A stretch of 5,274 nt of DNA from Verrucomicrobiota bacterium. GTDB taxonomy: Bacteria > Chlamydiota > Chlamydiia > Chlamydiales > Rhabdochlamydiaceae. Location: positions 1-5,274 of the forward strand of contig CAJCIW010000228.1 of NCBI GenBank assembly GCA_903970455.1, in the 5' to 3' direction. Under the pieces are notes generated by a model. The model did not search any database. It was not told the origin of the DNA and was given only the letters and a program-made list of their open reading frames with translations. Positions within the stretch are counted from its first letter, which is position 1. Every line of letters starts with the position of its first letter. Below are positions 4,452-5,274 of the stretch, piece by piece. Made by a program: the position numbers and the translations under genes.

Positions 4452-5274
4452 TTATAACTGTTTGCGAATTGCTTCAATATCAAATCGATGAACGGTCGGA
4501 TGCATTCCTGCTTCCATGTGATTTGTGTTGTTGACCACCCATTCAAACTCCTCACGATTTATCGTGAAATCGGAGACATCTTTACCTGACGCTTCAGTAA
4601 TTTCAACTTCTTGTTGGCGCGTCTGCTCTTTCGAATGTTTAATCATGTCCTCGGTAAAAATCAAGGATGGCGTAATCGGTTTCGCATTAAATTCATTAAT
4701 CAAAACATCGCTCATCTCGTTCTCTGTTTTTCCTTCTGCTGGTAGTCCAAAGGCAATATATTTTTTATCCTTTTCTGAAAATTCGCTAATGCAAACAGTA
4801 TTAAACCCCGTGGCCTCTCCGTTAGGGTGTTTAATCTTATATAGAGGAATATTTGAAAAGTGCACGGTATCACCAAGATGAGGGGAAATCGCGTTAACAT
4901 CAAACGCCTCTTCTTTCACCAGACCAAGAGAGGTGAGGGGAGTCTTTGTGATATCGCGATGTAATTTCAACGGGGAAGCCCCTTTGCCCGAAAAGACAGC
5001 ATTAAACCGATTTGCTCCGAACACTTCCCTCAACGTCTCAAACCTAGCTAACACAATAGCGGTTCCACAGTCGATGAATGAAAATTGGCCAGTTTTTACG
5101 TTGGCAAGAGCCTCAGTAGGGGGTAGATTCTTTTGGATTTGATAAGAGAGCGGGGTGAATTTTGTCGGAGCTGAAGAATTCGGCTCTTGCTCAAATCCTT
5201 TAGGTGCTAAACCATGATAGAATGCATGCTTTTTGACCAAGTAGTCGAGTCGACTTGTTTGCCTATGCTTCTGT
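4452..5274 (-). CDS. Tgl-like protein-glutamine gamma-glutamyltransferase homolog (5' end outside window)
   Basis: The frame runs open to the right edge, so the N-terminus is missing. A TTG at 5240 is the only start-like codon near the edge, has no convincing ribosome binding site, and the reading frame continues before it. Numbering from that TTG, FSFIDCGTAIVLARF (53-67), then FGANRFNAVF (74-83), matches the catalytic Cys segment of Bacillus Tgl transglutaminase (FECATAI...GEDKFNASF, recalled from memory). This makes Cys58 the likely nucleophile and Asp57 the counterpart of Glu115. HLGDTVHFSN (121-130) matches FLGDCLYFKN, and YIAFGL (161-166) matches YFAHGL. Tgl cross-links spore-coat proteins through Gln-Lys isopeptide bonds. 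The role here is unknown and could be modification of self or host proteins. About 75 residues after the Tgl core (EFN at 183-185) form a charged extension rich in Glu and Lys with no recognised domain. No signal peptide can be judged. Confidence 0.7.
   Translation of the reverse strand, partial: QKHRQTSRLDYLVKKHAFYHGLAPKGFEQEPNSSAPTKFTPLSYQIQKNLPPTEALANVKTGQFSFIDCGTAIVLARFETLREVFGANRFNAVFSGKGASPLKLHRDITKTPLTSLGLVKEEAFDVNAISPHLGDTVHFSNIPLYKIKHPNGEATGFNTVCISEFSEKDKKYIAFGLPAEGKTENEMSDVLINEFNAKPITPSLIFTEDMIKHSKEQTRQQEVEITEASGKDVSDFTINREEFEWVVNNTNHMEAGMHPTVHRFDIEAIRKQL

Noticed and set aside
4106..4555. 149-residue minus-strand ORF across the end of the unknown gene
   Set aside because: It overlaps two better-supported genes, and the segment spanning the 4365-4451 gap shows no recognisable domain.
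5238..5240. TTG as the true start of the Tgl-like gene
   Set aside because: The frame continues to the right edge without a stop, no ribosome binding site is seen, and the Tgl family has ~115 residues before the catalytic Cys against 57 here.

Overview
The window most likely comes from a chlamydia-like bacterium (order Chlamydiales, environmental or amoeba-associated group). This is inferred from the combination of a divergent alanine/glycine symporter, an aerobic HemF, a conserved-looking protein of unknown function and a transglutaminase-like protein, plus Shine-Dalgarno-led starts and moderate GC. The organism is not proven by the sequence, and no rRNA, tRNA or phylogenetic marker is present.

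Layout from left to right. Positions 1-716 (+) hold the C-terminal part of an FAD-dependent amine oxidase whose start lies outside the window. Positions 717-912 form an AT-rich spacer with a possible promoter, a 27-codon ORF behind a very good ribosome binding site, and a clear intrinsic terminator that overlaps the end of that small ORF. Positions 913-2262 (+) hold a complete AGCS-family amino-acid:cation symporter. It converges, with an 18-base gap, on hemF (2281-3084, minus), the oxygen-dependent coproporphyrinogen III oxidase of haem synthesis. The hemF start and the next gene (3279-4364, +) diverge from a striking 176-base imperfect palindrome (3104-3279). The palindrome fills essentially the whole intergenic region and looks like a MITE or other small non-coding mobile element. 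The 3279-4364 gene encodes an unrecognised protein whose last third resembles the C-terminal beta domain of (alpha/alpha)6-barrel glycoside hydrolases. After a hairpin-rich 87-base gap, a minus-strand gene (4452 to the right edge, N-terminus missing) encodes a protein resembling Bacillus Tgl, the spore protein-glutamine gamma-glutamyltransferase.

How they fit together. The oxidase and the symporter both concern amino acids or amines and run in the same direction, but a terminator separates them, so they are probably not one simple operon. HemF is a housekeeping haem gene. The palindrome is the most unusual structural feature. It supplies the start codon of the 3279 gene at its very edge and ends only 19 bases from the hemF start, so both genes must be transcribed from inside it or through it. 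The Tgl-like gene belongs to a family linked to protein cross-linking or modification, and two residues thought to be catalytic in Tgl appear to be changed here.
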